Shown here one piece after another: positions 7,913 to 15,821 of a stretch of 16,939 nt of DNA. The stretch lies in contig JABITU010000131.1 of the NCBI GenBank assembly GCA_018668195.1, positions 1 through 16,939 of the forward strand, given 5' to 3'. Under the pieces are notes generated by a model, which saw nothing but the letters and a program-made list of their open reading frames with translations, had not been told where the DNA came from and made no database searches. The position numbers were made by a program, and so were the translations under genes. Each line of letters begins with the position of its first letter. Position 1 is the stretch's first letter. The DNA is from Tateyamaria sp. (GTDB lineage: Bacteria; Pseudomonadota; Alphaproteobacteria; Rhodobacterales; Rhodobacteraceae).

Positions 7913-7943
7913 CTTTCAGTTTTTAACCATGGGCCTATATAGG
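7913..7943 (+). promoter_or_regulatory. Possible promoter of hslO, heat-shock-like
   Basis: CTTTCA (7913-7918) and CTATAT (7935-7940) are separated by 16 bp. The second element lies in the perfect 10-bp palindrome CCTATATAGG (7934-7943). The pattern loosely fits alphaproteobacterial RpoH promoters (CTTG, then CTATAT), and hslO is heat-regulated in E. coli. The -35 match is poor, so this is tentative. Confidence 0.3.
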
Positions 7944-7980
7944 CACAATATGGCAAGCACCGGCGCTAAAGGAAACCCTA

Positions 7981-8955
7981 ATGATACTCGGTTCGCAACT
8001 TGCGTGGGATGATACGGTCCTGCCCTTTCAACTTGATGCGTCGGATATCCGTGGGCGCGTGGCGCGTCTTGACGGAGTTTTGAACGGCATTCTCAAACAA
8101 CATGACTATCCTTCACTGGTCGAAGCGCTGGTGGCCGAAATGGCACTGCTGACTGCATTGATTGGTCAAACGATCAAGCTGCGCTGGAAGTTGTCGCTGC
8201 AAGTCCAGACCAACGGCCCGGTACGCATGATCGCGACGGATTACTATGGCCCCGATGACGAAGGAGATGCGGCACGCGTGCGTGCCTACGCCAGTTATGA
8301 TGCGGACAGACTGCAGGGCGATGTCCCGTTTGAGCAGCTTGGCGATGGATATTTTGCAGTCATGATCGATCAGGGCGAAGGAACCAAGCCCTATCAGGGC
8401 ATAACCCCACTTGAAGGAAATTCGCTGTCATCGTGCGCAGAGGCATATTTTGCGCAGTCCGAACAATTGCCAACGCGCTTCCAATTGAGCTTTGGTAAAT
8501 CCATAGAGCCAGGTGTGGACGAGCACTGGCGTGCTGGTGGGGTGATGTTGCAACACATGCCGAAGGCGTCCCCGCTACTGGCGTCAGGTGAAGGCACAGG
8601 CGAAATTCTCAAGGCTGACGACTTGTTGGATGGTGACCAGTCAGACAATTGGGGTCGGGTTAATATCCTTCTTGATACGGTCGAAGAGCTCGAGCTCATT
8701 GGCCCGCAACTGTCGCCCAGCGATCTTTTACTGCGATTGTTCCACGAAGAAACGCCTCGCGTGTTCGAACCGCAGCAGGTGAAATTTGGGTGCACCTGTT
8801 CTGAAGCCCGTGTACGCCAAAGCCTGTCAATTTATTCGGCCAAGGATATCGAAACGATGACGACGGATGATGGACGGGTGACAGCAGATTGTCAGTTTTG
8901 TGGCGCTCATTACGATCTTGATCCCAAGACCGTCGGGTTTGAGGCGGAAGCGTAG
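7981..8955 (+). CDS. hslO: Hsp33, redox-regulated holdase chaperone
   Basis: Hsp33 binds unfolding proteins in the cytoplasm when oxidative stress, usually with heat, releases its zinc and forms disulfides. The 324-residue protein has the N-terminal Hsp33 fold and the C-terminal redox switch with all four zinc cysteines: CxC at 271/273 and CxxC at 304/307. This gives the CTC...CQFCG arrangement of the family. Family motifs in the N-terminal domain include LLTALIGQTIKLR and VRMIATDY. It is slightly longer than the E. coli protein of about 292 residues. The ATG follows an AAAGGA purine run. It heads a compact operon with the NudL-like gene 4 bp downstream and cca after that. Confidence 0.95.
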   Translation: MILGSQLAWDDTVLPFQLDASDIRGRVARLDGVLNGILKQHDYPSLVEALVAEMALLTALIGQTIKLRWKLSLQVQTNGPVRMIATDYYGPDDEGDAARVRAYASYDADRLQGDVPFEQLGDGYFAVMIDQGEGTKPYQGITPLEGNSLSSCAEAYFAQSEQLPTRFQLSFGKSIEPGVDEHWRAGGVMLQHMPKASPLLASGEGTGEILKADDLLDGDQSDNWGRVNILLDTVEELELIGPQLSPSDLLLRLFHEETPRVFEPQQVKFGCTCSEARVRQSLSIYSAKDIETMTTDDGRVTADCQFCGAHYDLDPKTVGFEAEA

Positions 8956-8959
8956 CCGG

Positions 8960-9559
8960 GTGAGTGACCTACTTTCAATGACGCGGGCTGCATTGGGTCA
9001 GACCCGGGTCGGCTCATCAGACTTCGACCTGAATTCGGATGTTATTCTTGCGCCAAATCGTAAATTACGAGAGGCAGCGGTTCTTGCCCCGATCATCGAG
9101 GGGGACGGTGGATTTGAATTAATCCTGACAAAGCGGTCGTCGGCGCTCAAGCATCATCCGGGTCAAATAGCTTTTCCAGGCGGCAAAAAGGATGGTTCTG
9201 ATGCCGATCTGATTGCAACAGCACTGCGCGAGGCGAACGAAGAAATTGGCCTGCCGACGCAGCACGTGGAAATCCTTGGTACTTTAGCGACACATGAGAC
9301 AGTCACGGGCTTTTCTGTTACACCTGTTCTGGCGTTGATCACCCAAGAATTCGAGGTGCAGGCCGAAGAGGGCGAAGTTGCCGAGGTGTTTCGCGTTCCT
9401 TTGGCCCATGTTCTGAATGTTAAACAATATGTCGTGGAATCGCGTCATTGGCGCGGTGCGCGTCGTTCATACTATGCGGTTCCTTATGGTCCCTATTACA
9501 TCTGGGGTGCGACCGCGCGTATACTGCGCGCATGGACCGACGCGATACCCTCAGGCTAA
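8960..9559 (+). CDS. CoA pyrophosphatase, NudL-type Nudix hydrolase
   Basis: This enzyme is expected to cleave CoA and its derivatives to 3',5'-ADP and 4'-phosphopantetheine. The 199-residue protein carries the family-specific sequence before the Nudix box (LTKRSSALKHHPGQIAFPGG) and a complete Nudix box running from GGKKDGSD to ALREANEEIGL. The combination of the UPF0035-type motif with the box separates NudL enzymes from generic Nudix proteins. A GTG at 8960 is chosen: it lies 4 bp after the hslO stop with GGAAG 9 nt before it. An ATG at 8978 and a GTG at 8900 are alternatives. Its last 28 bp overlap the start of cca, so the three genes are probably translationally coupled. Confidence 0.9.
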   Translation: MSDLLSMTRAALGQTRVGSSDFDLNSDVILAPNRKLREAAVLAPIIEGDGGFELILTKRSSALKHHPGQIAFPGGKKDGSDADLIATALREANEEIGLPTQHVEILGTLATHETVTGFSVTPVLALITQEFEVQAEEGEVAEVFRVPLAHVLNVKQYVVESRHWRGARRSYYAVPYGPYYIWGATARILRAWTDAIPSG

Positions 9560-10704
9560 GCGCTGATATACCTTTTCTGGCTGATCCAGCTGGGCAAAAG
9601 CTGTGTGCGATGTTCGAAGATGCAGGGCACCGGGCCTATTTCGTAGGCGGCTGTGTGCGCAATGCTGTTATGGGGTACCCCCCTTCAGATGTGGATATCG
9701 CAACAACAGCCGCACCACAGACTGTAATGGATCTGGCGAAGGTTGCTAACCTGCGTGCGATTCCGACGGGTTTTGACCACGGAACAGTGACAGTTGTTGT
9801 GGATGGAACGCCGTTTGAAGTGACCACCTTTCGCCGCGATGTTGCAACAGATGGCCGCCGCGCTGTCGTCGCATTCTCACAGAATATGGCCCAAGATGCC
9901 GCGCGGCGCGATTTCACCCTGAACGCACTTTATGCAGATCGTCACGGCACTGTTTATGACCCGGTGAACGGATTGAAAGACGCCCTAGAAGGGCGCGTGC
10001 GCTTCATCGATGATGCCGCGCAACGCATCCGCGAAGATTATCTTCGCATCCTGCGGTTCTTTCGATTCAGCGCATTCTATGGACAACCGAACCATGGTTG
10101 GAATGCAGACGCTTTGGCTGCCATTGCTGAAAATCTGAACGGGTTAAAGACACTTTCAGCCGAACGTGTCGGGTCAGAGATGCTGCGTCTTTTATCGGCA
10201 TCAGATCCGGTTGGGCCGGTCGCCGTTATGGAAAGAATAGGAGTATTGAATAGTATTTTGCCAGGGGCGGATGCGAAACTGTTAGGTTTGCTGATCCACA
10301 TCGAAGGGCAGATTGCGGCGTCGAGAGATCCAATAACCCGGCTTGCAGCGCTTGGAGGGACCGATGTGGTGCAACGATTGAGGTTGTCACGAAAAGATCA
10401 AAAGCAACTTGCACTCACTCTTGAACATGCAGGATCATTGATGGGTGCCCGAGCAATTGGGCACAGCGCGGGACTTGCGGCTGGCACTGGAGCGATCTTG
10501 CTGCGTGCGACGCTGACCGAGCAGCCGCTTTTAGCCAGCACTGCCCAAGACATCGCATACGGTGCGGCGATGAAATTCCCGGTCTCTGCCCGTGATCTGC
10601 CCGAACTGATTGGTCCAGCACTTGGAAAGCGTCTGGCCGCTATCAAAAAGGACTGGCTGATCTCTGACCTGACAAAAACTAAGGCTGATCTTTTGAGGGC
10701 GTGA
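9532..10704 (+). CDS. cca: CCA-adding enzyme (tRNA nucleotidyltransferase, class II)
   Basis: This enzyme adds or repairs the 3' CCA end of tRNAs using CTP and ATP. The 390-residue protein shows the class II nucleotidyltransferase head: GGCVRN at 39-44 and the metal-binding pair Asp53/Asp55 in SDVDIAT. It is followed by the HGTVTV and TTFRRD segments, the RRDFTLNALY motif and the RIREDYLRILRFFRF motif. The C-terminal half is helical, as in the family. Poly(A) polymerases share this head, so that activity cannot be excluded, but the length fits the alphaproteobacterial CCA enzyme. The ATG at 9532 lies inside the end of the NudL-like gene; the frame is open further upstream, but the homology begins shortly after this ATG. 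No clear terminator follows. Confidence 0.93.
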   Translation: MDRRDTLRLSADIPFLADPAGQKLCAMFEDAGHRAYFVGGCVRNAVMGYPPSDVDIATTAAPQTVMDLAKVANLRAIPTGFDHGTVTVVVDGTPFEVTTFRRDVATDGRRAVVAFSQNMAQDAARRDFTLNALYADRHGTVYDPVNGLKDALEGRVRFIDDAAQRIREDYLRILRFFRFSAFYGQPNHGWNADALAAIAENLNGLKTLSAERVGSEMLRLLSASDPVGPVAVMERIGVLNSILPGADAKLLGLLIHIEGQIAASRDPITRLAALGGTDVVQRLRLSRKDQKQLALTLEHAGSLMGARAIGHSAGLAAGTGAILLRATLTEQPLLASTAQDIAYGAAMKFPVSARDLPELIGPALGKRLAAIKKDWLISDLTKTKADLLRA

Positions 10705-10796
10705 CTTTTGTGCAGTTAAAGAGTAACCCGTACCACCGTAGTCAACAGGGACGCATTATGTTTTGTGAAATCTGGTACGACCACTGATAATGTTAC

Positions 10797-10810
10797 CAAC
10801 AGTACTGTTG
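10797..10810. promoter_or_regulatory. Perfect 14-bp palindrome upstream of the exporter operon, possible operator
   Basis: CAACAGTACTGTTG reads the same on both strands. It lies about 60 bp before the first exporter gene, where a repressor site would be expected. No regulator gene lies next to it, so the binding protein is unknown. Confidence 0.4.
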
Positions 10811-10814
10811 TTAG

Positions 10815-10832
10815 GTTGGCCTTCTGGCCGAC
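10815..10832. repeat. Hairpin upstream of the exporter operon
   Basis: GTTGGCC (10815-10821) and GGCCGAC (10826-10832) form a 7-bp stem, one pair being G-U or A-C depending on strand, around the tetraloop TTCT. TTA (10811-10813) and TAA (10834-10836) can extend it. No U-run follows, so it is more likely a leader structure or part of a binding site than a terminator. Confidence 0.4.
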
Positions 10833-10872
10833 ATAACTTGCACTTTGTACTCTGATTTTGTGGCGCTCCCAA

Positions 10873-12711
10873 ATGTTCAAATTTTTTGAATCGCTTATCG
10901 ATCCTTATATCAAGTATCAGGAAATCGACGAACCGCCGACCAAACTTTGGCCGTTTCTGCGTGACTATTCCAAACCGTTCAAATTCGTCTTTATGATAAC
11001 CGCCTTAATGTCGGTGATCGTTGCCACAGTCGAGATTGGGCTGATCTATTACATGGGGCGTGTCGTCGATTTGCTGGGTAAGTCACCAGAGGCGTTTTGG
11101 GAAAATCACGGCACCGAAATCATTGTTGTTGCGATATTTGTTATGATTGCGCGGCCAATAGTCCAGATGATCGATGTTCTACTTCTTAACAACACCATCT
11201 TGCCCAATTTTGGGACCCTAATTCGCTGGCGCGCACACAAACACGTTTTGCGTCAGTCCGTTGGCTGGTTTGAAAAAGACTTTGCCGGGCGCATCACCAA
11301 TAGGATCATGCAAACGCCACCCGCTGCTGGCGAAGTGGTATTTCAGGTGTTTGACGCAATCTCGTTTTCTCTGGCTTACGTTGTGGGCGCAGCCGTGTTG
11401 CTCAGCGTTGCTGACCTGCGTTTGTTGGTACCGATGGTCATCTGGTTTGCATTATACCTGTGTCTTGTGGCTTGGGCCGTCAAGCGGATCAGCCCTGCAT
11501 CGCAGGCGTCATCCAACGCAAGGTCCCTTGTAACCGGGCGTGTTGTTGATGCCTATACCAACATTCATTCCGTGAAGATGTTTGCTCATCATGATCTGGA
11601 ATTAAGCTATGCTAAGGATGCAATCGAACACGCGCGTGAAACCTTTATGATCGAGATGCGGATCTATACGACTATGGATGTCATTCTGGTCATACTGAAC
11701 GGATTGTTGATTGTTGGCGTTGTGGGTTGGGCGATTGCGTTGTGGACACAAGGTGCCGCCAGCGTGGGCGTTGTTGCGGCGGCAACTGCGCTTGTACTGC
11801 GCCTTAATTCGATGACTGCTTGGATAATGTGGGCGTTGACGACGTTTTTTCGGCAGCTTGGCGTGGTGGCAGAGGGAATGCAGACCATCGCCCAGCCAGT
11901 CACCTTAGTCGATGCCCCTGATGCAAAGCCATTAATCTTGACTAAGGGCGAGGTTTCACTGCACAGCCTGTCACATCATTATGGTCGCGAAAGCGGTGGG
12001 CTAAACGCTATAACAGCGGTCATTAAATCAGGCGAAAAGGTCGGCTTGATCGGACGTTCTGGCGCGGGAAAATCCACACTGGTTAAGTTGCTATTGCGAT
12101 TCTACGACAGCGATTCTGGCCGCATCGAAATCGACGGCCAGGATATTTCCGGTGTGACACAGGACAGTTTGCGGCTAAACATCGGTATGGTGCAGCAAGA
12201 CAGTTCGTTGCTGCACAGGTCTGTACGCGACAATATCCTGTATGGGCGGCCGGGTGCATCCGAAGAGCAGATGATCGAAGCTGCCAAACAAGCCGAAGCG
12301 CATGAGTTTATTCTTGAGCTGGCCGACCCAGAAGGGCGCACCGGCTATGATGCCCATGTCGGCGAGCGCGGTGTAAAACTTTCGGGCGGTCAACGCCAAC
12401 GGGTCACCTTGGCTCGCGTGATCCTCAAGAATGCGCCTATCCTTGTGCTGGACGAGGCAACGAGCGCGCTCGATAGTGAAGTGGAAGAAGCGATACAGTC
12501 GACACTTTATCAAATGATGGAAGGGAAAACCGTAATCGCGATCGCCCACAGGTTGTCTACTATTGCCAAGATGGACAGGATCCTCGTGCTCGATGCAGGA
12601 AAAATTGTCGAAGATGGCACTCATGACGCGCTTTTGCAGCAAGGCGGCCTATATTCAGGCCTCTGGGCACGCCAATCCGGCGGGTTCCTAAAGGCCGAGG
12701 CAGCAGAGTGA
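10873..12711 (+). CDS. ABC exporter half-transporter, first of a tandem pair
   Basis: This is a membrane-bound half-transporter of the MsbA/multidrug type: a six-helix membrane domain (about residues 35-330) followed by an ATPase domain (about 355-600). Motifs in the 612-residue protein are Walker A GRSGAGKST at 394-402, signature LSGGQ at 503-507, Walker B with Asp527 and catalytic Glu528, and switch His559. The ATG at 10873 starts MFKFFESLIDPY, the usual N-terminus of this family in Rhodobacterales; a TTG at 10858 is the alternative. No strong ribosome-binding site is visible for either. The next gene overlaps by 4 bp and is a paralogue, so the two products probably form a heterodimer. Exported substrate is unknown; lipids or drugs are the usual possibilities. 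Confidence 0.93.
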   Translation: MFKFFESLIDPYIKYQEIDEPPTKLWPFLRDYSKPFKFVFMITALMSVIVATVEIGLIYYMGRVVDLLGKSPEAFWENHGTEIIVVAIFVMIARPIVQMIDVLLLNNTILPNFGTLIRWRAHKHVLRQSVGWFEKDFAGRITNRIMQTPPAAGEVVFQVFDAISFSLAYVVGAAVLLSVADLRLLVPMVIWFALYLCLVAWAVKRISPASQASSNARSLVTGRVVDAYTNIHSVKMFAHHDLELSYAKDAIEHARETFMIEMRIYTTMDVILVILNGLLIVGVVGWAIALWTQGAASVGVVAAATALVLRLNSMTAWIMWALTTFFRQLGVVAEGMQTIAQPVTLVDAPDAKPLILTKGEVSLHSLSHHYGRESGGLNAITAVIKSGEKVGLIGRSGAGKSTLVKLLLRFYDSDSGRIEIDGQDISGVTQDSLRLNIGMVQQDSSLLHRSVRDNILYGRPGASEEQMIEAAKQAEAHEFILELADPEGRTGYDAHVGERGVKLSGGQRQRVTLARVILKNAPILVLDEATSALDSEVEEAIQSTLYQMMEGKTVIAIAHRLSTIAKMDRILVLDAGKIVEDGTHDALLQQGGLYSGLWARQSGGFLKAEAAE

Positions 12712-14540
12712 AAATTTCGAACTGGATCGATTCGTTTCGTCACGCGGAAGGGCCGCCGCCAGAAACGCTTGGGCCGTTCATGCGGTGGTGCCTGTCGGGC
12801 GCTTGGCCTGCGCTTTGGCTTGCGGCATTTTTATCTGCAGTTGCCGGTGTGCTTGAGGCCGGGACCGCCCTGATACTGGGGCGAGTGATCGATGCAACGG
12901 CGCAATTCGGTCCAAACGGCTTTTTTGCACCGGGTAATATGGGTTTGATTATTGGTGCGCTGGTGTTCTTTGTACTGGCCCGACCTGTGCTTTATGGTCT
13001 GTCCTCAGCGGCGAATGCGATTATCGTGCAGCCGAACGTGAATCCCTTGGTCCTGTCTCGCCTGCACCGCTGGACCCTTGGTCAGGCGGTTACGTTTTTT
13101 GACGATGACTTTGCTGGTCGGATTGCGCAAAAGCAAATGCAGGCAGCGCGGGCTGTTACTGATGTCGTGTCCGAATTTATCAACGTTGTTGCCTTTGCGC
13201 TGGCGTCTTTGGCCGGTTCGGTGGTCTTGCTGCTGGCTATTGATCGTCGAATTGCGCTGGGCTTCGGGGTTTGGCTAATAGCCTATTTTGCGCTGATACG
13301 CTGGTTTTTACCACGTGTTCGCAAGCGGTCGGCCAGCCGAGCGGCGGCGCGTGCGATGGTGTCAGGGCAGATTGTGGACACGATTACCAACATTAAGACT
13401 GTTAAGTTGTTTGCGCATGATGATCATGAAGACCAGGCAGCGCTTGGCGCTATGGAGCTGTTTCGGACGGCCGCTGTAAAGTTCGGTGTTCTCGCTGCAA
13501 GTTTCCGCCTTGCGCTGATGACGTTGGCCGGTGTGTTGCCGGTTGTACTGTTGGGTGGAACAATTTTTATCTGGCAAGCGGGTCAGGCAACCGCAGGCGA
13601 TATCGTTGCATCGGGCGCCATTGCGATCCGCATTGCTCAAATGACAGGGTGGGTCAGCTTCACGCTTATGGCGATCTATTCAAATGTGGGTGAAGTTGAA
13701 GACGGGATGCGCACCCTCACGCCGCGCACCAGAGTTCAAGACAAGCCCGATGCTCATGTGTTGAAGGGGGTAACGGGCGAGATATCGTTTGAGGATCTGG
13801 GGTTCAGCTATGGCCGTAAGACGGGCGGTATAAATGGCGTTAACCTGACGATTAAACCGGGCGAAAAAGTTGGTATTGTCGGCGCTTCGGGTGCTGGCAA
13901 GTCGACCTTGGTTAACCTTTTGTTGCGGTTGTATGCACCCGAACAGGGGCGCATTCTGATTGATGGGAAAGATTCTGAAACAGTCACTCAGGAAAGCCTT
14001 CGTCAGTCTATCGGAATGGTCACGCAGGAAACGGCCATGTTCAATCGCTCAGCGCGCGACAACATCCTGTATGGGCGCCCCGGTGCGTCAGAGGCTGACA
14101 TGATGGCTGCAGCAAAAAAGGCTGAGGCGTATGACTTCATCACCGAAATGCAGGATCACAAAGGGCGCGCCGGTTTTGAGGCACACCTTGGAGAGCGCGG
14201 CGTGAAGCTGTCCGGTGGCCAGCGCCAGCGGATTGCTTTAGCCCGCGCCATTCTCAAGGATGCCCCGATCCTGGTTCTGGATGAGGCGACCAGCGCGCTA
14301 GACAGTGAAGTCGAAGCATCTATTCAGGTGGCTCTAAGCCACGTTATGGAGGGCAAGACCGTTATGGCGATCGCGCACCGACTGTCCACATTGACTGAAA
14401 TGGACCGCATCGTCGTTATGGATGCGGGCCGGATCGTCGAAGAAGGCAGTCATGATAAATTGCTGGCCCGTGGCGGGCTTTATGCCAAGTACTGGCAACG
14501 CCAGTCTGGTGGGTTTATCAGCACTAAAGCTGCGGAATAA
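12708..14540 (+). CDS. ABC exporter half-transporter, second of a tandem pair
   Basis: This 610-residue protein is a clear paralogue of the preceding one, with the membrane domain in the first 330 residues and the ATPase domain after about 355. Walker A GASGAGKST is at 392-400, LSGGQ at 501-505 and Walker B with Asp525/Glu526. Both catalytic glutamates of the pair are therefore intact; many heterodimeric exporters have one degenerate site. The two proteins share long stretches, for example LDEATSALDSEVE, and both end in a GLY...RQSGGF tail. The start is GTG at 12708 within GTGA, with GAGG 7 nt upstream, a typical coupled start. A methyltransferase gene follows after 40 bp. Confidence 0.93.
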   Translation: MKISNWIDSFRHAEGPPPETLGPFMRWCLSGAWPALWLAAFLSAVAGVLEAGTALILGRVIDATAQFGPNGFFAPGNMGLIIGALVFFVLARPVLYGLSSAANAIIVQPNVNPLVLSRLHRWTLGQAVTFFDDDFAGRIAQKQMQAARAVTDVVSEFINVVAFALASLAGSVVLLLAIDRRIALGFGVWLIAYFALIRWFLPRVRKRSASRAAARAMVSGQIVDTITNIKTVKLFAHDDHEDQAALGAMELFRTAAVKFGVLAASFRLALMTLAGVLPVVLLGGTIFIWQAGQATAGDIVASGAIAIRIAQMTGWVSFTLMAIYSNVGEVEDGMRTLTPRTRVQDKPDAHVLKGVTGEISFEDLGFSYGRKTGGINGVNLTIKPGEKVGIVGASGAGKSTLVNLLLRLYAPEQGRILIDGKDSETVTQESLRQSIGMVTQETAMFNRSARDNILYGRPGASEADMMAAAKKAEAYDFITEMQDHKGRAGFEAHLGERGVKLSGGQRQRIALARAILKDAPILVLDEATSALDSEVEASIQVALSHVMEGKTVMAIAHRLSTLTEMDRIVVMDAGRIVEEGSHDKLLARGGLYAKYWQRQSGGFISTKAAE

Positions 14541-14580
14541 ATCCTTTGCCGGTGTCCGCGTCACACATGGGACCATTGGC

Positions 14581-15810
14581 ATGAAGACAGTTACGATTGA
14601 TCGCTTGGGTCAGCAGGGCGATGGCGTTGCCGTTGGGCCAATTTATGCACCTCGCACATTGCCGGGCGAAGTGGTGAACGGCACTCTTGTTGGTGATGAG
14701 CTAACCGAAATTCGCATCGAGACCCCGTCGAGCCATCGGATCGCAGCAGGATGCCCTCATTACCGGTCTTGTGGCGGCTGCCAATTGCAGCATGCGAGCA
14801 AGGATTTTGTAGCCGCATTCAAGCGAGACATTGTTGCAACTGCACTGCACTTTCAGGGCGTAGAAACAGTTGTTCGGGATACGCTTACTTCGCCTGACCA
14901 ATCCCGAAGACGGGCAAGTTTTGCTGCGCGACGTACAAAAAAGGGCACACTTGTCGGATTTCATGGGCGCCGATCTGATACTATCGTTCCTGTGCCGTCG
15001 TGCATTCTTGTAAGCCCAGAACTTGTTTTCGGCCAAGAAGTGGCAGAGTCACTGGCACTGGTAGGTGCCAGTCGAAAGGCGACACTAACTGTAACGGTAA
15101 CCAGCAGTTTGGAAGGGTTGGATGTCGCGGTGAAAGGTGGAAAGCCGCTGGATGCGCCATTGCGCATTGCGTTGGCGGCTTGCTGCGAAGAACATAGGTT
15201 GGCGCGACTGGATTGGGATGGTGAATTGATTGGAATGCGGCAGGCGCCGACCCAGCGAATGGGCCGAGCTCAGGTGTTGCCGCCTCCGGGTGCCTTTTTG
15301 CAAGCGACTGCACATGGGCAGAACGTACTTTTGGGGTTAGTTACCGAAATCGTTGGCGACTCCAAAACTGTTGCCGATTTGTTTGCCGGGTGCGGAACAT
15401 TTTCCTTACCCTTGGCGGAACAAGCCGAGGTTTTTGCCTATGAAAGCGTCCCAGAGATGGTCGCTGCGATGGATGCTGGATGGCGACAGGCACGAGGTTT
15501 GAAAAAGTTGGTGGCCCAAACCCGTGATCTTTTTCGCCGGCCGCTGATGCCGGACGAACTTGCACGTTTGGATGCAATTGTGATTGACCCGCCACGTAGC
15601 GGGGCCGCGGCACAAATTGCAGAGCTTGCAAAGGCGAGTGTGCCCCAGATTGCATATGTGTCCTGCAATCCGCAGACTTTTGCCCGAGATGCTAAAACAT
15701 TATGCGGCTCGGGCTATGTTCTGGATTGGGTTCAGCCGGTCGATCAATTTCGCTGGTCATCTCATGTGGAGCTTGTGGGCGCATTCCGGCTGGCCCATAT
15801 GTCGGTATGA
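14581..15810 (+). CDS. RNA uracil-C5 methyltransferase (TrmA/RlmC/RlmD family)
   Basis: This enzyme methylates C5 of a uridine in rRNA or tRNA using S-adenosylmethionine. The 409-residue protein has an N-terminal TRAM-like RNA-binding region (about 1-50). Next comes the iron-sulfur cluster motif of RlmD-type enzymes, with Cys58, Cys64 and Cys67 in CPHYRSCGGC plus Cys141. The C-terminal Rossmann domain carries the SAM motif DLFAGCGTF (266-274), IDPPRSG near 335-341, nucleophile Cys362 in SCNP, and the probable base Glu397 in SHVE. The cluster argues for the RlmD/RlmC side of the family, but the target base is not readable. The ATG at 14581 gives the normal N-terminus; the frame is open back into the exporter gene. 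The sodium channel gene begins 11 bp after its stop. Confidence 0.93.
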   Translation: MKTVTIDRLGQQGDGVAVGPIYAPRTLPGEVVNGTLVGDELTEIRIETPSSHRIAAGCPHYRSCGGCQLQHASKDFVAAFKRDIVATALHFQGVETVVRDTLTSPDQSRRRASFAARRTKKGTLVGFHGRRSDTIVPVPSCILVSPELVFGQEVAESLALVGASRKATLTVTVTSSLEGLDVAVKGGKPLDAPLRIALAACCEEHRLARLDWDGELIGMRQAPTQRMGRAQVLPPPGAFLQATAHGQNVLLGLVTEIVGDSKTVADLFAGCGTFSLPLAEQAEVFAYESVPEMVAAMDAGWRQARGLKKLVAQTRDLFRRPLMPDELARLDAIVIDPPRSGAAAQIAELAKASVPQIAYVSCNPQTFARDAKTLCGSGYVLDWVQPVDQFRWSSHVELVGAFRLAHMSV

Positions 15811-15821
15811 AGGGGAGCTTT

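Noticed and set aside
14422..14580. An N-terminal extension of the methyltransferase into the exporter gene.
   Set aside because: The TRAM-like domain begins at the ATG at 14581, and the extension is an out-of-frame reading of the exporter C-terminus.
15702..15821. An upstream extension of the sodium channel reading frame.
   Set aside because: It overlaps the conserved end of the methyltransferase; the strong ribosome-binding site at 15811-15817 sets the start at 15822.
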